Below, in pieces: positions 35,016 to 47,700 of a DNA stretch of 64,000 bases. Position 1 is the stretch's first letter. Each line of letters opens with the position of its first letter. The notes beneath the pieces are model-generated. The model was not told the DNA's origin, did not search any database, and worked only from the letters and a program-made list of their open reading frames with translations. The stretch spans positions 256,001-320,000 of the forward strand of contig JAKOGI010000823.1 in assembly GCA_029747015.1 (NCBI GenBank), written 5' to 3'. This stretch comes from Carnegiea gigantea. Lineage: Eukaryota; Streptophyta; Magnoliopsida; Caryophyllales; Cactaceae. A program made the position numbers and the translations under genes.

Positions 35016-36554
35016 CAAAACCAAATTAATAGAATTTGATTTATTATTGTTCGTATCTAAGTTTTGGCTACTTTTATTTTAAAAAATGTTCCATTGTTGT
35101 TATTGTTTTTTTGTTGACAATGTGTTCAAATAGGCATTTTTCTTAATATGAATAACATTTTGAACTCAAGAGATGATCGATGCACAAAGCATGGCGTTTG
35201 ATGATGGAGCCTAAGTTTGTGTTAGCAATCTATAGGTCTTAGTTGACTACATAGACTAGCACCGACAATCTATCATAACTCCCCCACCAAAAATGAAATA
35301 TATCAACCGTGACTCCTATTAAAAGAAATCTACAACATTATTTGGGCCCCGTAATTAAATGTTTGTGCTTCGCCCACTCAAAGTATCCATTAATGTTAAT
35401 TTGCTTGGCAATAGAAATATCCTAACATAAGAAGTATGAAGGAACCATTTTTTTAACAATAAAAATTAATTATTTTTATATAATGAATAACATTATAGAA
35501 TGTTGTACAACTTATGCAAACTGTTGGATCTTGCTCAAAAGTGGCATCTTGATAATTGGTGCCTAGCTCTCTCATGTAGCTTTTGGTTGCTATGTTGGTG
35601 GCACATGAAAAAATATGAAGTGGTGGAGACTCAAGCGACTCACACTGTAACTGATGATTCCAACCTTATTAACCCCAAGCGAACCTTCTTATGATAAGCA
35701 AATAAAAATTCAGATTAACATAAATGATTTGACAAAGCGAGGTCATGTTTGCGTGTTTAGAGTGGAAGGAGACATTTGTACAAACTCCAAAGTCTAATCT
35801 TCCACTAAAATTGTGGTAAGGCTTATACAAACACAGTTGGTACTTTAGCTTAGGAAAACAAAACGCAAAATATTGAGTTAGAGAGCCAAATGAAGGTTTT
35901 GGATGATGTGTAAAATGTTGCAGCAAGCTAAACACAAGAAATAGTCAAAGAAACTTGACAAATATGCCAAGGCTAATTAAGATGTGTATGCACAAATGTT
36001 TTAATAACACTCCCTTGTGAAGATTCATCCTTCCTAGTCTCCCCGCCACCGAAACTGGTGTTAGATTCATTGAGTGAGAGTGTAGATATGGGGAAGATGA
36101 GAATGATGATGAGGATGATGGTGCGGCTAATTGATATTCATGTTTCACTAACATCATTGTGATTGGTAAATTTGTGCACCTCTAAAACTTGTTTTGGTGA
36201 TTAGATCAATGCTTGTATATTTTGGTACTAATGTACACCTCTAAAACGTGGAATTTTGTTACTTGGATGATCTATTTTTTACATGGGCCAATATTTTTTT
36301 GTTTAAGAAAACTTGGAACAATAATTAAGGAACTGATTGTCAGCATATTTCAAACGTGATTAAGGTACCAGTCATATTTATATCTCACGTGATTAAATTT
36401 GTAAATTTTTAATACATGAGTGAATCAGCTATCAGTCATTTGACAGACTACAGAGGAATTGTACCTAGAATTTTTAGGACCTTGTATTACAGTAGGAAGA
36501 GACTAATAGCCACTAGCCACTAGGCTTTGGGTTAACAATGCAGTAATCAAATTC
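35016..36554. repeat. Tandem array, unit 1, left part
   Basis: Starts at ATCAAAACC, the same point as unit 2 (51057) and unit 3 (54242). Shared words with units 2 and 3 include GATGATCGATGCACAAA, CCTAAGTTTGT, AAATGAAGGT and GAAACTGGTGTTAGATT. Interrupted at 36555 by a Copia element, right of which the unit continues at 41451. Within 35500-36130 there is a decayed coding-like stretch also found in the other units, ending in an acidic tail. Confidence 0.9.
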
Positions 36555-36780
36555 TAATAAATAGGGTTTTTGTTTATATTGAGGTTGTTGTCTAAAGTTA
36601 GAAGTCTATCTTATAAGACTTCTTATTCCACTATGAATTGTGCTTAAAGTAGGATTGGTTTAGCCAAGCATATCTCTTAGCTGCCCAACTCTTGTACATG
36701 TGGGGCATTATGCAGATCAATGGAGTAAGGAAAATTATTGTCACAAAATCGTTCTTAAATTTTCTTGTTTTAGTTTATCA
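36555..36780 (+). repeat. 5' LTR of Copia element
   Basis: 226 bp, aligned with 41227-41450 over its full length, with one short length difference near 36617. A TATA box is not obvious in this copy: the right LTR has TGTATATATAAGG where this one has TGTACATGTGGGG, so the promoter word seems to have been lost by mutation. Confidence 0.93.
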
Positions 36781-36781
36781 T

Positions 36782-36793
36782 AGTATCAGAGCC
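36782..36793 (+). promoter_or_regulatory. Primer binding site (initiator-Met tRNA type)
   Basis: AGTATCAGAGCC directly after the LTR, matching the common plant Copia primer site TGGTATCAGAGC apart from a G-to-A change. Confidence 0.88.
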
Positions 36794-36809
36794 TTATGTT
36801 TACAAAATC

Positions 36810-39800
36810 ATGATGGCAAAAATTCATTCTTGATAATACCTCACCCTATTATGTTCATCCTTCAGAAGGGCCCGGTATTTCAATTACGGCGGTAGTATTC
36901 AATGGAGAAAATTATGATCTTTAGGAGAAAGCGGTCACCACCGCTCTCAGATCCAAAAACAAGCTTGGATTTATCAATGGAACATTCAATCTCAAAACTG
37001 ACGCGGAACAAGCCGAGAAAGATGCCTGGGATATGGTAAATTCTACTATATGTTCTTGGTTATTGAATATCATTGATCCAAAATTACGTTCAACTGTAGC
37101 TTACACACACATCGCTAAAACTATGTTGGACGACATAAAGAAAAAGTGCAGTTCTTCTGACATTCTTCAGAAACACAGTTTAAAAACTAAAATTGCAAAC
37201 TGTAAACAAGGAGAAGGAATGTCTGTGGTTGATTATTATTCCAAACTCGTAGGATATTGGAATGAGTTAGATGGTGTGGCCAAGCATTATTTTTGTAATT
37301 GTGGAAAGTGTGAATGTAAAAATCTTTGGCCTAATATTATCAAGGAAGCCGAAGAAGAGAAAACCCATCAATTTTTGATGGGATTGGATGATGAAAAATG
37401 TGGTACTCTTCGAGGACATATTCTAGCTATGGACCCCTTCCCGATCTTGATCGCATATATAATCTAGTTCGTCAAGAGAAACATCATAAATGTTACATGA
37501 TTGATCGTAAACTTAAGTTCGAAATTGCAGCGGCAGCTCTTGCCGTAAACATGAAACAATCTGGTTGAACTGGTGAACGCCCCGTATGTACCCATTGTGG
37601 CAAAGCAGGACATGAGGAGTCCGAGTGTTACGATATTATCGGCTACCCATCACATTGGAGCAACCGGGGAAGGGGGCGCGGTGGACGTGGTAGCAGGGGT
37701 GGTCGTGGTGGATGCTGGAGTACCGCAGGTTCAGGACCCGGTGGACGCACTGGCAGGCGTGAATATAAAGTAGCAACCGTGACACCCGCAGACACAGCTG
37801 CCGGCAACTATGAAACCCAGGCAGCAGCACCATTTATTCCGGGTTTGACAAATGATCAAGTGCAGCATCTACTCAGCCTAATTGAGGTTCCTAAAGGAGG
37901 TAAAAAACTATCAGGTAATCCAAAACCACCTTGGCTAATAGATAGTGGGGCTTCAACGCACATGACTGGAGAGACAAATTTGTTAACAAGTATTGAAAAC
38001 ATTAGCCCGGTAATAATTGATTTGCCAAATGGTGAAAAGATAGTTGCCGATAAGCAAGGAACGGTGACTTTGGACAAGGGTTTAAAGTTGCATAAGACTT
38101 TATTTGTTCCATCCTTGAGATGTAATTTGATATCTGTGTCTCGTATTTGTAAGGATTTAAATTGCACAGTTACTTTTGATAAAAACTCTTGTATTGTGCA
38201 GGACCACTCTATGAGGACTCTGATTGGTATGAGTGAAGAGCACGATGGCGTTTACTACTATAAGAAAGCACCTAAGCAAATTCAAGCTCATGCTGTTAAG
38301 GCAGGGCAACTGTGGCATCAACGAATGGGACATCCTTCCAAAGCAGTTATGCTTCTACTATCTGGTTATTTACATTGTTCTGGCTTAGTTTAAGAAAATA
38401 ATGATGCTTGTGATGTTTGTTTTCGGGCAAAACAAACTAGAATGCCTTTTTCTTTGAGTGAAAATAAAGCCAAAAATTTATTCGAAATAATTCATTGTGA
38501 TCTATGGGGACCATATCGGGTTTCCTCTTCGTGTGGATCTCATTATTTTCTTACTATCGTTGGTGATTATAGTAGTAGTGTGTAGGTTTATTTAATGAAG
38601 GACAAAAGTGAAACAGGAAAATGTTTGAAAGTTTTTATTTCACTTGTCAAAACTCAATTTGGGAAGGAGGTGAAAATTATTGGGAGTGATAATGGTTCAG
38701 AATTCAAATCCAATTCTATAAGGGAGTTTTATGAGCAGTGTAGAATTATTCGTCAAACCAGTTGCGTAGACACATCGCAGTAGAATGGCTGTGTAGAGAG
38801 AAAACACAAACATCTTTTAAATGTTGCAAGGGCCTTGAGATTTCATGCTAATTTACCTCTTAAGTTTTGGGGAGAGTGTGTAAGAACTGCGACTTGCCTG
38901 ATAGATAGAACTCCTAGTAAGTTATTGGAAGGACAAACCCCCTATGAGTTGGTTTATGGAGATAAGCCCAATTATGATCTCATCAAGGTTTTTGGATGCT
39001 TGTGTTTTGCCCAAACTAGAAGTGGAGATAAATTTGCATCTAGACGTAGAAGATGTATATTTATTGGATACGCTTTTGGCAAAAAGAGTTGGAAATTATA
39101 TGATTTGGCAAATCATGAAATATTTGAGAGTAGAGATGTAAAATTTTATGAAGAAAACTTGCCTTTCAAGGATGTTATTTGGGGTTCAAGTAGTGAAAAT
39201 CACAATGAAACGAATTTAGAAAATATGAGGTACATGGATGCAAAATTTGGTGGATTTAATGGATAGGGGGAGTTTTGAACTACTGGTCAGCCCATGCCAC
39301 AGCAGCTCACTGAACTATTGGATCATCCTGCCAGTCCAAGTCGCCCAGCAGAACAAAGCCCGTTTTCGCCTTCAGTAAGCACAGCGCCTACTGGACCAGA
39401 CGCTTCTCCTGGGGCGTCTGCAACAAGCCTGCCGTCTAGGCCCGTTACTTCTGAGCCTAGTTTGGACAGTGGGCTTGATACAGCTGACCCAAGTAGCTCC
39501 AGCAGCCCACTTGAGACACGAACCAGTAGCCCTCCTGTAACACGAAGATCCCAATGCGAACATCGACCACCCAGATATCTGGATCAGTTTATTTACTACA
39601 GTGCTAGTATTAAAAACCCCATCTCAGCTCTCACATCAGACCATGAGGAGTTCTCAGGTACGTCCTATCCTATACATCATTATGTGGCATGTGTAAATTT
39701 TTCTCATTCATATCAACATTTTCTGGCTGCCATTATGAAAGTGGATGAGCCCAAATTCTACCATAAAGCAGTGAAGAATGTTAACTAGAGAGATGCTATG

Positions 39801-41219
39801 AATGAGGAGATAGAAGCTCTTGATAAAATTGGTACATGGGAAATTATAGATTTACCTCCCGGTAAGTATCCTATTGGTGGCAAATGGGTTTATCAGGTTA
39901 AATATAATTCAGATGGATCCATTCAGCGTTATAAGGCGCGACTAGTAATATGGGGTGATCATCAGGAGGAAGGTATTGATTATAATGAAACTTTTGCTCC
40001 TGTTGTAAGGATGACTGGTGTGAGATGTTTTCTTTCTGTTGATAATGCTTTTCTTCATGGTGATCTAGATGAGGAAGTGTATATGAAGATGCCACCTAGA
40101 TATACTACTTCTACATCTAACACAGTTTGCAGATTGAAAAAGTCTCTATATGGTCTAAAACAAGCCCCATGGCAATGGTTTGCAAAGTTTTCATCAAAGC
40201 TTTGTGAATATGGTTTTGTAAAGTCACATGCTGACTATTCTTTGTTCACTTATCGACAAGGAGAAGTTTTTATGGCGCTTCTAGTTTATGTTGATGACAT
40301 TGTTGTTGCCACTAACAATTCCCAAGCGTGTCAAAAATTCAAAAAATATCTCCACCACTGCTTCAGTATAAAGGATGTAGGGCCTTTGAACTATTTTTTG
40401 GGTGAGGTGGCAAGAGGACCAAAAGGATTATTTTTGTGTAAATGAAAATACGCCTGGTTTATTGGGAGCTAAGCCTGCTGCTTTTCCTATAGAGCAAAAT
40501 CATAAACTCGCTCTCGCAAAGGGAAAAGAATTGGAAGATCCAACCTCGTATCGGCATCTCATAGGACACCTCATTTATCTCACAATTACAAGACCTGATT
40601 TTACATATGCCGCTCATATTTTATCTCAATTTATGTCGAAACAAAAGAAGAACATATGAATGATGCAAGAAACGTTGTTCGTTAAATAAAAGGTACTGCA
40701 AGCCAATGACTCTTTCTGTCAGAGAATTCTAATCTTCAATTGGTAGGCTACTATGACTCAGATTGGGGAGCGTGTCCTATTAAAAGAAAATCCCTAACAG
40801 GTTACTTCACCAAGCTTGGAAATTCTCCTATTTCATGGAAAACCAAAAAGCAAAATACTGTCTCTCCATCATCTGCTGAAGCCGAATATCGATCTCTCGC
40901 AGAAGCTATTGGTGAGCTCATCTGGCTTCATTCTTTTCTCGCGTCCCTAGGCATTTTTCTCTGCAATCCTACGCCTCTATTCTGTGACAATCAATCGGCT
41001 TTACATATTGCTAACAATCCAGTTTTTCATGAAAGGACCAAACACATTGAATTGGATTGTCATTTTGCTCGGAAAAAACTAGAAGCTAGATTATTGAAGT
41101 TCTCCAAAATCTCTTCACAACAACAACCTACAGATATGTTCACCAAAGCTCTTGGTCGTACTCAATGTCAGTTTCTTAAGTCCAAGTTGGGCATTATTAA
41201 CTTACATGCTCCAACTTGA
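36810..41219 (+). pseudogene. Copia gag-pol polyprotein (degenerate)
   Basis: Domains in order. Gag: YYVHPSEGPG near 36848, ITAVVFNGENYDL near 36880, zinc knuckle CTHCGKAGHEESEC near 37590. Protease: LIDSGASTHMTG near 37935, catalytic Asp kept. GAG-pre-integrase: LWHQRMGHPSKA near 38310. Integrase: GSDNGSEF near 38685, CVERKHKH near 38790. RT: NAFLHGDLDEEVYMKMP near 40041, SLYGLKQAP near 40144, YVDDIVVATNN near 40289 (catalytic DD kept). RNase H: DSDWGAC near 40756, SSAEAEYRSL near 40868, CDNQSALHIA near 40984. Breaks: TAG at 36922, 38583, 38781 and 39786, TGA at 37566, TAA at 38391, stops near 39264, 40443 and 40656, and a frameshift near 37440. About ten residues are missing before the NAFLHGD block. 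No functional product is expected. The start is ambiguous because of a shift after the first codons. Confidence 0.93.
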
Positions 41220-41226
41220 GGGGGAG
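41216..41226 (+). promoter_or_regulatory. Polypurine tract of Copia element
   Basis: TTGAGGGGGAG overlaps the gag-pol stop (TGA 41217-41219) and abuts the LTR start TGATAAAC. Confidence 0.88.
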
Positions 41227-41450
41227 TGATAAACAAGGTTTTCATTTATATTTTGTTGTCTAAAGTTAGGAGTCTATCTCTCGTAAGACTTCTTATTCCA
41301 CTATGAATTGTGCTTAAAGTAGGATTGGTTTAGCCAAGCATATCTCTTAGCCGCCTAACTCTTGTATATATAAGGCATTATGTGGATCAATGGAGTGAGG
41401 AAAATTATTGTCACAAAATCATTCTCAAATTTTCTTATTTTAGTTTATCA
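41227..41450 (+). repeat. 3' LTR of Copia element
   Basis: 224 bp. TGATAAA/TTTATCA ends are intact. A TATATATAAGG core-promoter word is at about 41366. Confidence 0.93.
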
Positions 41451-43269
41451 ATTCAACATCAGTATGTGACCAGAGCTTGTGCACTTGGACATTATGGCAA
41501 CACCTGAAGTTAGGTCCACTGAGGGTTTTGTTCTTAGCATGCATTACTACCTTAACATTGTATTTGATTACTAATATATTACATGTTTATATAGTTTTTA
41601 ACTAAATTAATATTGAATTTAATTGCATTTAGCATGTTTGTTAGTGATTGATTTGTGCAGATTGATTGTGATTAGCCCCTTGATGGCTAATCAATCTTAT
41701 ATTCAGCACTTTATTGTGTGTCAAGTTCTTCATTTTTCCCCTTTGTGATGTCAAATTGAGAACTATTAAATAAAAACTCGAGGTGTATATAGATGCATAT
41801 TAGTTTTAAAGTTGGTGTTTTGCTTTAATTTATTAATTTATTTATAGGTTTCCTTTGTAGTTGTTTTTGTGCATGAATTAACTAGCTAGTTCATTTTGAG
41901 ATGAGCGTGTTGTATTAATTTTTGCTAAGATATCTTCATTGTGAAATTGAATAGTTTGATCCCTAGTTCTATCTTTCTTTAAGTCCAAAGTCAATAGTTT
42001 TTTATTTACTCTCTCCGGTATTTTTTATCTTGTGGAAAAATGTATGGAGGTTAGTTGAAATTCCTCTTTTTGGGAGGGAAATAATTTTCTAGTGCTCATA
42101 TAAGTGTCTATCATTGTTCTTCATTGTCAATATCACATATACTGAAATAAAACATCATATATGCAGGTTGATGTTATCTTGAGTGAGGGAGCTGTTACTA
42201 GGGTCGTTGATCCTTTAATGGTAGCAGATTATGGATATGGCAGGCTCCCTTGTAACTTGAGTACATGGATTATGGATATGCAGGTTAATGTTATCTTGAC
42301 TTCTATGGATGTCTGTTTCAAATGACTCAAGGACCATCTTGCACGTCAAAAATAGGACACTAAGTAGATTATATCCAAGCTCCCATGCAACTTGAGTACA
42401 TAGATGGCCGCATATTTTAGTTCGAGGTTAACCAACCGACCAGATTGAGGGGATTTGATGATTGCTATATACAAATGTTTGTGTTCTCCACCATAAGGTT
42501 TTTAAATTGATTTGACTGTTGCTCACTCCTTTGGTAATTTAGCTTAAAGTGTATTACATGTATACAGCTATAGACATCAATCTAAGTTTTTGTCTCTTGT
42601 CTCCTTTACGGTAATATATAATTATAATCTAATAATTGAAAAAAATGTGTATTCGAAGAGAGCAATATCATATTTGCCTCCATATGTGACCAACCAATCT
42701 GTTATGTGTGTCAGGTGAGTTGTGCTTGAATGTTGTGACTAACAAACAGGGGCGGAGCTAGGATTCAAAGTAAGGGAGGGCGAGATTAATAATACACATA
42801 ATATAAACTTTAATAGTTTTAAAAATAAAGTGCATAACTAATATATTCAAGAAAGTTGCAATCGACGAGATCTCATGTTTTGAAAGTAAAGCATGATATT
42901 GTCATTCGACAGACTTTTAAAAAAATCAATCTCAAAATAAGTACAAGGAACAAAATTAGAAGAAACTTAAAGGGCACTCGCAAAAATTCAAAAGAAAAAT
43001 ATGTAGAGGGCACCATGAGAAGTTGAACCCACAACCTTCCACATTGAGCAACAGGCAACCAACCACTCCACTATGCACATCTTTATGAGGAATTTATATC
43101 TATTTTGGTTCACCAGAATATCCCATATTTAATTTTTTTCCCTCAAAAAATTAGGGGGTCAATTGACCCCTCTTGCCCCTTCATGGCTCCGTCCATGCTA
43201 ACGAATGATAAACTTTTCTTAATTTTTGTATTTAGCCTCATATTTCAACTTATTTTACTTGATGACGAA

Positions 43270-43328
<59 letters not shown>

Positions 43329-43455
43329 CCCATACTGAGAATATGAAGCAACCAATTCAAAGCACTAATTGCCTAGCCATCTCGTATTTTACTTGTCTTT
43401 CCTATTCTGTTATTTCAACTACATTTTCTTTGGATATTATGTCACGTATCAAAAC
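41451..43455. repeat. Tandem array, unit 1, right part
   Basis: Continues the unit after the Copia insertion and matches unit 2 at 52600-54240 (for example GAATTTAATTGC, TCAAATTGAGAAC, TTTTTAAATTGATTTGACTG). It contains a hAT-type MITE at 42747-43197 that unit 2 lacks and a (TC)n run at about 43271-43325. It ends at AAAAC, the target duplication of the next Copia. Confidence 0.9.
42747..43197. mobile_element. hAT-type MITE, 451 bp, with tRNA-like internal segment
   Basis: The ends CAGGGGCGGAGC... and ...GGCTCCGTCCATG form an imperfect inverted repeat (about 13 of 17 match). The flanks CTAACAAA (42739-42746) and CTAACGAA (43198-43205) match at 7 of 8 positions, and unit 2 of the array has a single CTAACAAATGA there (near 53910). 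An 8-bp duplication with CAGGG-type ends is the mark of hAT elements. On the minus strand, 43077-43005 resembles a tRNA gene: an AGTGGTTGG word like box A and GTGGGTTCAAC like box B. It encodes nothing recognisable. Confidence 0.82.
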
Positions 43456-43762
43456 TGTAGGAATAGTTAGGACTAACCTGAATGCGAAAGCATACTGCCG
43501 GTAATAGTCCATGATAATATAGAAAACCAAGCAACTACTAGAGTTGCTTTAATATGTCACGTCCTAAACCCGAGAACTCAATAGATGGTAGTTCGGCCAT
43601 GAGAGAGAAGTAGAAGAATATGGGAGATATAATATTCCTGTCATAACGTCAGCCAAGGCTAACCCCCTTAAACCCCTTTATATAGGTTAGGGGGTAGCAA
43701 TGGTTGTCGCCCTAGGCGACTTAAGTGGCCGTCGGGCCTAATCTCACTAGGCCCGTCCAACA
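43456..43762 (-). repeat. 3' LTR of the minus-strand Copia
   Basis: 307 bp, TGTTGGACGG...CTATTCCTACA when read on the minus strand. A CTATATAAAGGGG core-promoter word is at about 43675-43688 (minus). Confidence 0.96.
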
Positions 43763-43778
43763 GCTCCCACTCAACCAC
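43763..43778 (-). promoter_or_regulatory. Polypurine tract of the minus-strand Copia
   Basis: Read on the minus strand it is GTGGTTGAGTGGGAGC, directly upstream of the 3' LTR. Confidence 0.85.
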
Positions 43779-44789
43779 TTAGGCCGTAAAACACGTATTC
43801 TCCATTTATCACAACTCCTCACTCTTCATACCAGAAATAGGACGTGCGACCAAAAATAACAAATAGTGTTATATTAAGTTACTATCCAACTAATATAACA
43901 CTTTCACGAAATACGATACCCCAAAAATATCCCAAGACATCACCAGTGGCATCTCTAATCCCTTATGCTTGATATATTATATGATTATGTTCTCAACATA
44001 ATCGCCTGGGCTGATATGGTGATGGTGGATAGATTTTTTCTTAAACGCTCATGAAATCTCATCTTAGCTTAATTGCTTTCCTAACGTGTTCTCGCTGAAC
44101 CGTATACATCGCGGTTCTTGAGAATCACGTTAAAGTAGCATCATTAAGTTTCGACTTAATATCATAGCTTTAAGTCAAAGGGTTATCGTCCATAGGGTCA
44201 CACAGTGACAAGTGATAGGAAATTCAATTGTCACCCCACATATGGGTCGTCTTATAAGCACACATAGTATGAGATGTGTGTCACGGCATAGCTCCCACTT
44301 AGTTGGGTTCGTCACTCTTTATGCCATACGAATCGTCAGTCTAGATTTCACCCAAAAAATTTAACCTGAGCCACTAGATCAACATATTGAATGTTGGTCT
44401 TGACACTTGAGATTCGGCTTTTAAGGCTTCAATATGAAAACTTATTTTATACTCGACTCCCTTGAGTCTCATCTTAGTTTTACTAAGGCGACTATATTCA
44501 TTCCACTCAAACACTTCCAGTGTGAGTAATCAATATTGCACACCTAGTGCTAATATGATTCAGTCTCATCCTATCCGCTACTCAAGCATCAGGGTGATTG
44601 CCTGTGTGACTAGGCCAATCAGAAGCTTATGACATTTCAATATGCCTAACGTATAACAATGAGCATCTTGCCCATAAAAGAAACATGTCCATCACGTAAC
44701 AGAACATGTCTAGATACCAAACCTTATGAAATCTAAGACTCAACCAATGAGTTTTGGACACATCACTAGGAATGGGTTTAGTTAAGGGA

Positions 44790-47700
44790 ACATAATCACC
44801 TTATCAGTCTATATATATATACCCAATGGCAATGCTTTTTGTCTCTATGGTACAAGATACACAATCTACCTCCATAGCTAACATTGTTGTGCAGCTGTGC
44901 TTCTTTGCTGCACCATGACATGGCTCTCCCTCTCAGGGTGAAGACATGTCCTGAGTTTAACTTAGACTCATCCGAGTTACCACCCCAATCAAAATTTGAG
45001 TATCCTCTCAACTTAAGGCCTCTTCTTTGATATCAAAAGACTGCGTAATCATTACCACGAAGGTAGCGATTGACTCTCTTGATGACTTGCCAATCAGCAA
45101 GTCTTGGGTTATTTCGATAGCAACTTATCAAACTAATCGCAAAGCAATGTCAGGTCATGTACATAACACGTCATACATTAAGCTTACCATGATGCTAGGA
45201 TTAGGGACACTATTCATCATCTTTATTTTATCACCTATTTTAGAACATTGAGCAAGACTCAAGGTTGGACCCTTCTCAATTGGAGTATGTGTGGGTTATG
45301 AATTATAAACCCAAAATCATTCCAAGACACTTTGATGCATGCTTCTTGGGACGGCTTTGGATTATTTCTACTCCTAGGACATACCTAATTTCACCCGTGT
45401 CCTTCATCTCAAAGACATGGAATGACTACCTTTTAGTAGCGTTAATCATCTCCAGGTTGTTCCTAGTTAACAGTATATTATTAACATGAGGCATGTAATC
45501 CCCATGTTGATCTTCCGACATATACAATGGTCTTCTGAAACCATTTAAGCCAAAATGGCTTTATGGAATCTAGAGTACCAAGAACTGGAAGATTGCTTAA
45601 GATCACATATAGACCTTTTAAGACGACACACATTGTCCTCTTATCCCTTTGATACAAAATCAATGGGTTAGTCCATATAAATCTCTTTCTCAAGATCACC
45701 ATTGAGAAAAACTATCTTTACTCCATTTTGAACAACTCAAAGTCCGAATGGGAAATCAGGGTTAGGAGTATCCGGGCCTAAACTTATCAATTGAACTATC
45801 CATCCGATGTTTTATCTTGAAGACTTACATCGGAGTGGAGTTTCAACGAGTTCTTAAACCTTGTCAGTGAGTCCATCTCATCCCTTATGACATCCCGTCA
45901 CTTTTTGTGATTTGGTGAGCCAATCGCCTCTTGATAAGAGGTAGATCCCTAATCTCTCAATGGAGTGCATAAGAATATTTCTTTTTCGATTTTAAAAAAT
46001 CATCGAGGAATTCTTTCATGCTTAGTCCTTGGGATCCTTGGACCTTCATTATTTGTCTGCTTAGGTGAGAAATCCCTCCCCCTTTCTCTAAGAGGTATGG
46101 AACCCTAATTATGAAGAGAAGATTACTCCCACTATCCATTGGAGGTGGGATCCTGAACATGAGGACTAACTACATGTTCAGGAATAACTCTCCTCAACAA
46201 TTGGGGATTGAGGACAAATCTCATTCTCCTTGACAGACAAACCTTCATCATTCTCACCAAGTAGGAAATATGTACCATCCTCGGTGACTTAGTGAGAATT
46301 CAAATCCTCCCCCTCACCGAGAGGTGGTTGAAGGTGTTGTAGTAACGCATACAAATTGAGGTCCTTTTAAATTTCACCAAATGCTAGGGAACTTATCCTT
46401 AGAAAATCGATACTGCGGGATTTTGTTTCACGAAGAAAATATTCATGACTCGATCGGTTTGAAGAGTTTTAATATTTCGTCCAAATTGAGTCTACTACCA
46501 CTATAAAGTATATGAACACATTAAGTACTTAATAACGGTGAGATAGTTGGTACATATACCTATATCATGAATATATGTAGCTCCATAACATGCTTTTATA
46601 TTCATGGACCCGCAGATGTCTAAAGCGAACGAACGCTAAGGGATTTGATGGATTCGAAATCTTACAAAAAGATTTCCTATTGCTTTACTAGCTAGGCATG
46701 ACCCACATTTTGCACCTTAAGCCTAGTGAGTTGGTCTTACAAGGCCATCTTTAGCTAGTCTATTAACTCTATCTTGACCCTCATGGTCAAGTCGAGCATG
46801 CCTAAAACAGAGTCGAAAATGGGACAAGGATGAAAGATGTTCTATTTCATCCATTGAAAACACCTTTGAATGTGACATGGCCAAACAGATCACCATGCCA
46901 TATGATGTCTAAGACATCTAGACAAAAATTAAAGAAAACTAATCTTAGGAACAGAAGACACAAGGAAATATCGCACCCTAGGTGCATAGAGAGCATCGGG
47001 AAGAGACAATGTAGTCCCTTCAAGGAGTCTTGAATGATCTGTTCTTAATTTAAGAACATCTTTTTCATCGTCGTTACCTAAAACGACAATTTGTGAACCC
47101 ATCGTGTAGTGGTGAAAGTTCGTAAAAATCAACTCGTTCCCGAACTATATGCTTGGTTCCTCCCGTATCTGTAATCCACTAAGGATCACAGTTAGCAACA
47201 AATGCTTGACGGCGTACATATTATCCAGGCTGTGAAAGAAGGTAACTTAATCGACTCAGGATAATCCCAAGTATAAGATCCCAAATTTCCACAGTCATAG
47301 CACTCACACGTGCTATATGCCCCTCTTTATTTCCCTTAGTCTTTTTCCCTTTTGCAATACCAATCTCAGATCTAGAACTTTATGAAGGAATGGATCGGAC
47401 GAACCTGATGCTAAGCTAATCCCACGCATACTTAACAGTGGGGTAACTTTCAATCCCTCACTAGATTGTCATTCATGCGGTACTACAAAGTATAGCATGT
47501 TGATCAATCCATTTTCGAACCACTTTTGGTATGCTTTTAAGTTTTCTGGATACTGTTCACTAGTAATACCATCTTTGCCATCCTATGAGACCTAGAACCT
47601 AATGAGTGTTCTAATATTTCACGTTCATTCAGAAGAAACTGAATCTTCTGATATTATGTATCACAGTCAGCACTATCAAGTTCTTTTATTAGTAAACAAA
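44790..47700 (-). pseudogene. Copia gag-pol relic (minus strand)
   Basis: Read on the minus strand. A gag zinc knuckle similar to CYDCGNLG lies near 47310-47260. The protease end (FTNFHHYTMGSQIVVLGN, LPDALYAPRVRYFLVSS) is at 47130-46935. RT pieces follow near 45680-45330 (YMDQPIDFVS; SIYGLKQ-like; FEMKDTGEIRYVLGVEI). RNase H (GYSNFDWGGNSDESK, VFTLRGRAMSWCSKE) is at 45005-44870. The RT active-site word YVDD appears as HVNN, so catalysis is lost. Integrase is largely unrecognisable. Stops and frameshifts occur throughout, making this an old, dead copy. Confidence 0.87.

Larger units (their letters stand above)
36555..41450 (+). mobile_element. Ty1/Copia retrotransposon, complete structure, degenerate coding
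   Basis: Two LTRs of 226 and 224 bp enclose gag-pol in one orientation. The ends read TGATAAA...TTTATCA in the right LTR; the first LTR starts TAATAAA (G-to-A). The flanks share ATTC (36551-36554 and 41451-41454). Unit 2 of the surrounding tandem array, near 52595, has the same flanking sequence without the element and so serves as an empty site. By eye, the LTRs differ at about 15 positions, nearly all transitions, pointing to an old insertion. Confidence 0.95.

Noticed and set aside
39372..39563. Minus-strand 63-codon frame in the Pro/Ser-rich part of the Copia
   Set aside because: Antisense shadow of the integrase-RT linker.
43005..43077. Candidate tRNA gene on the minus strand
   Set aside because: Only box-like words are visible. 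I could not fold a proper cloverleaf with an acceptor stem, and it lies inside a MITE. Kept only as a tRNA-like segment.
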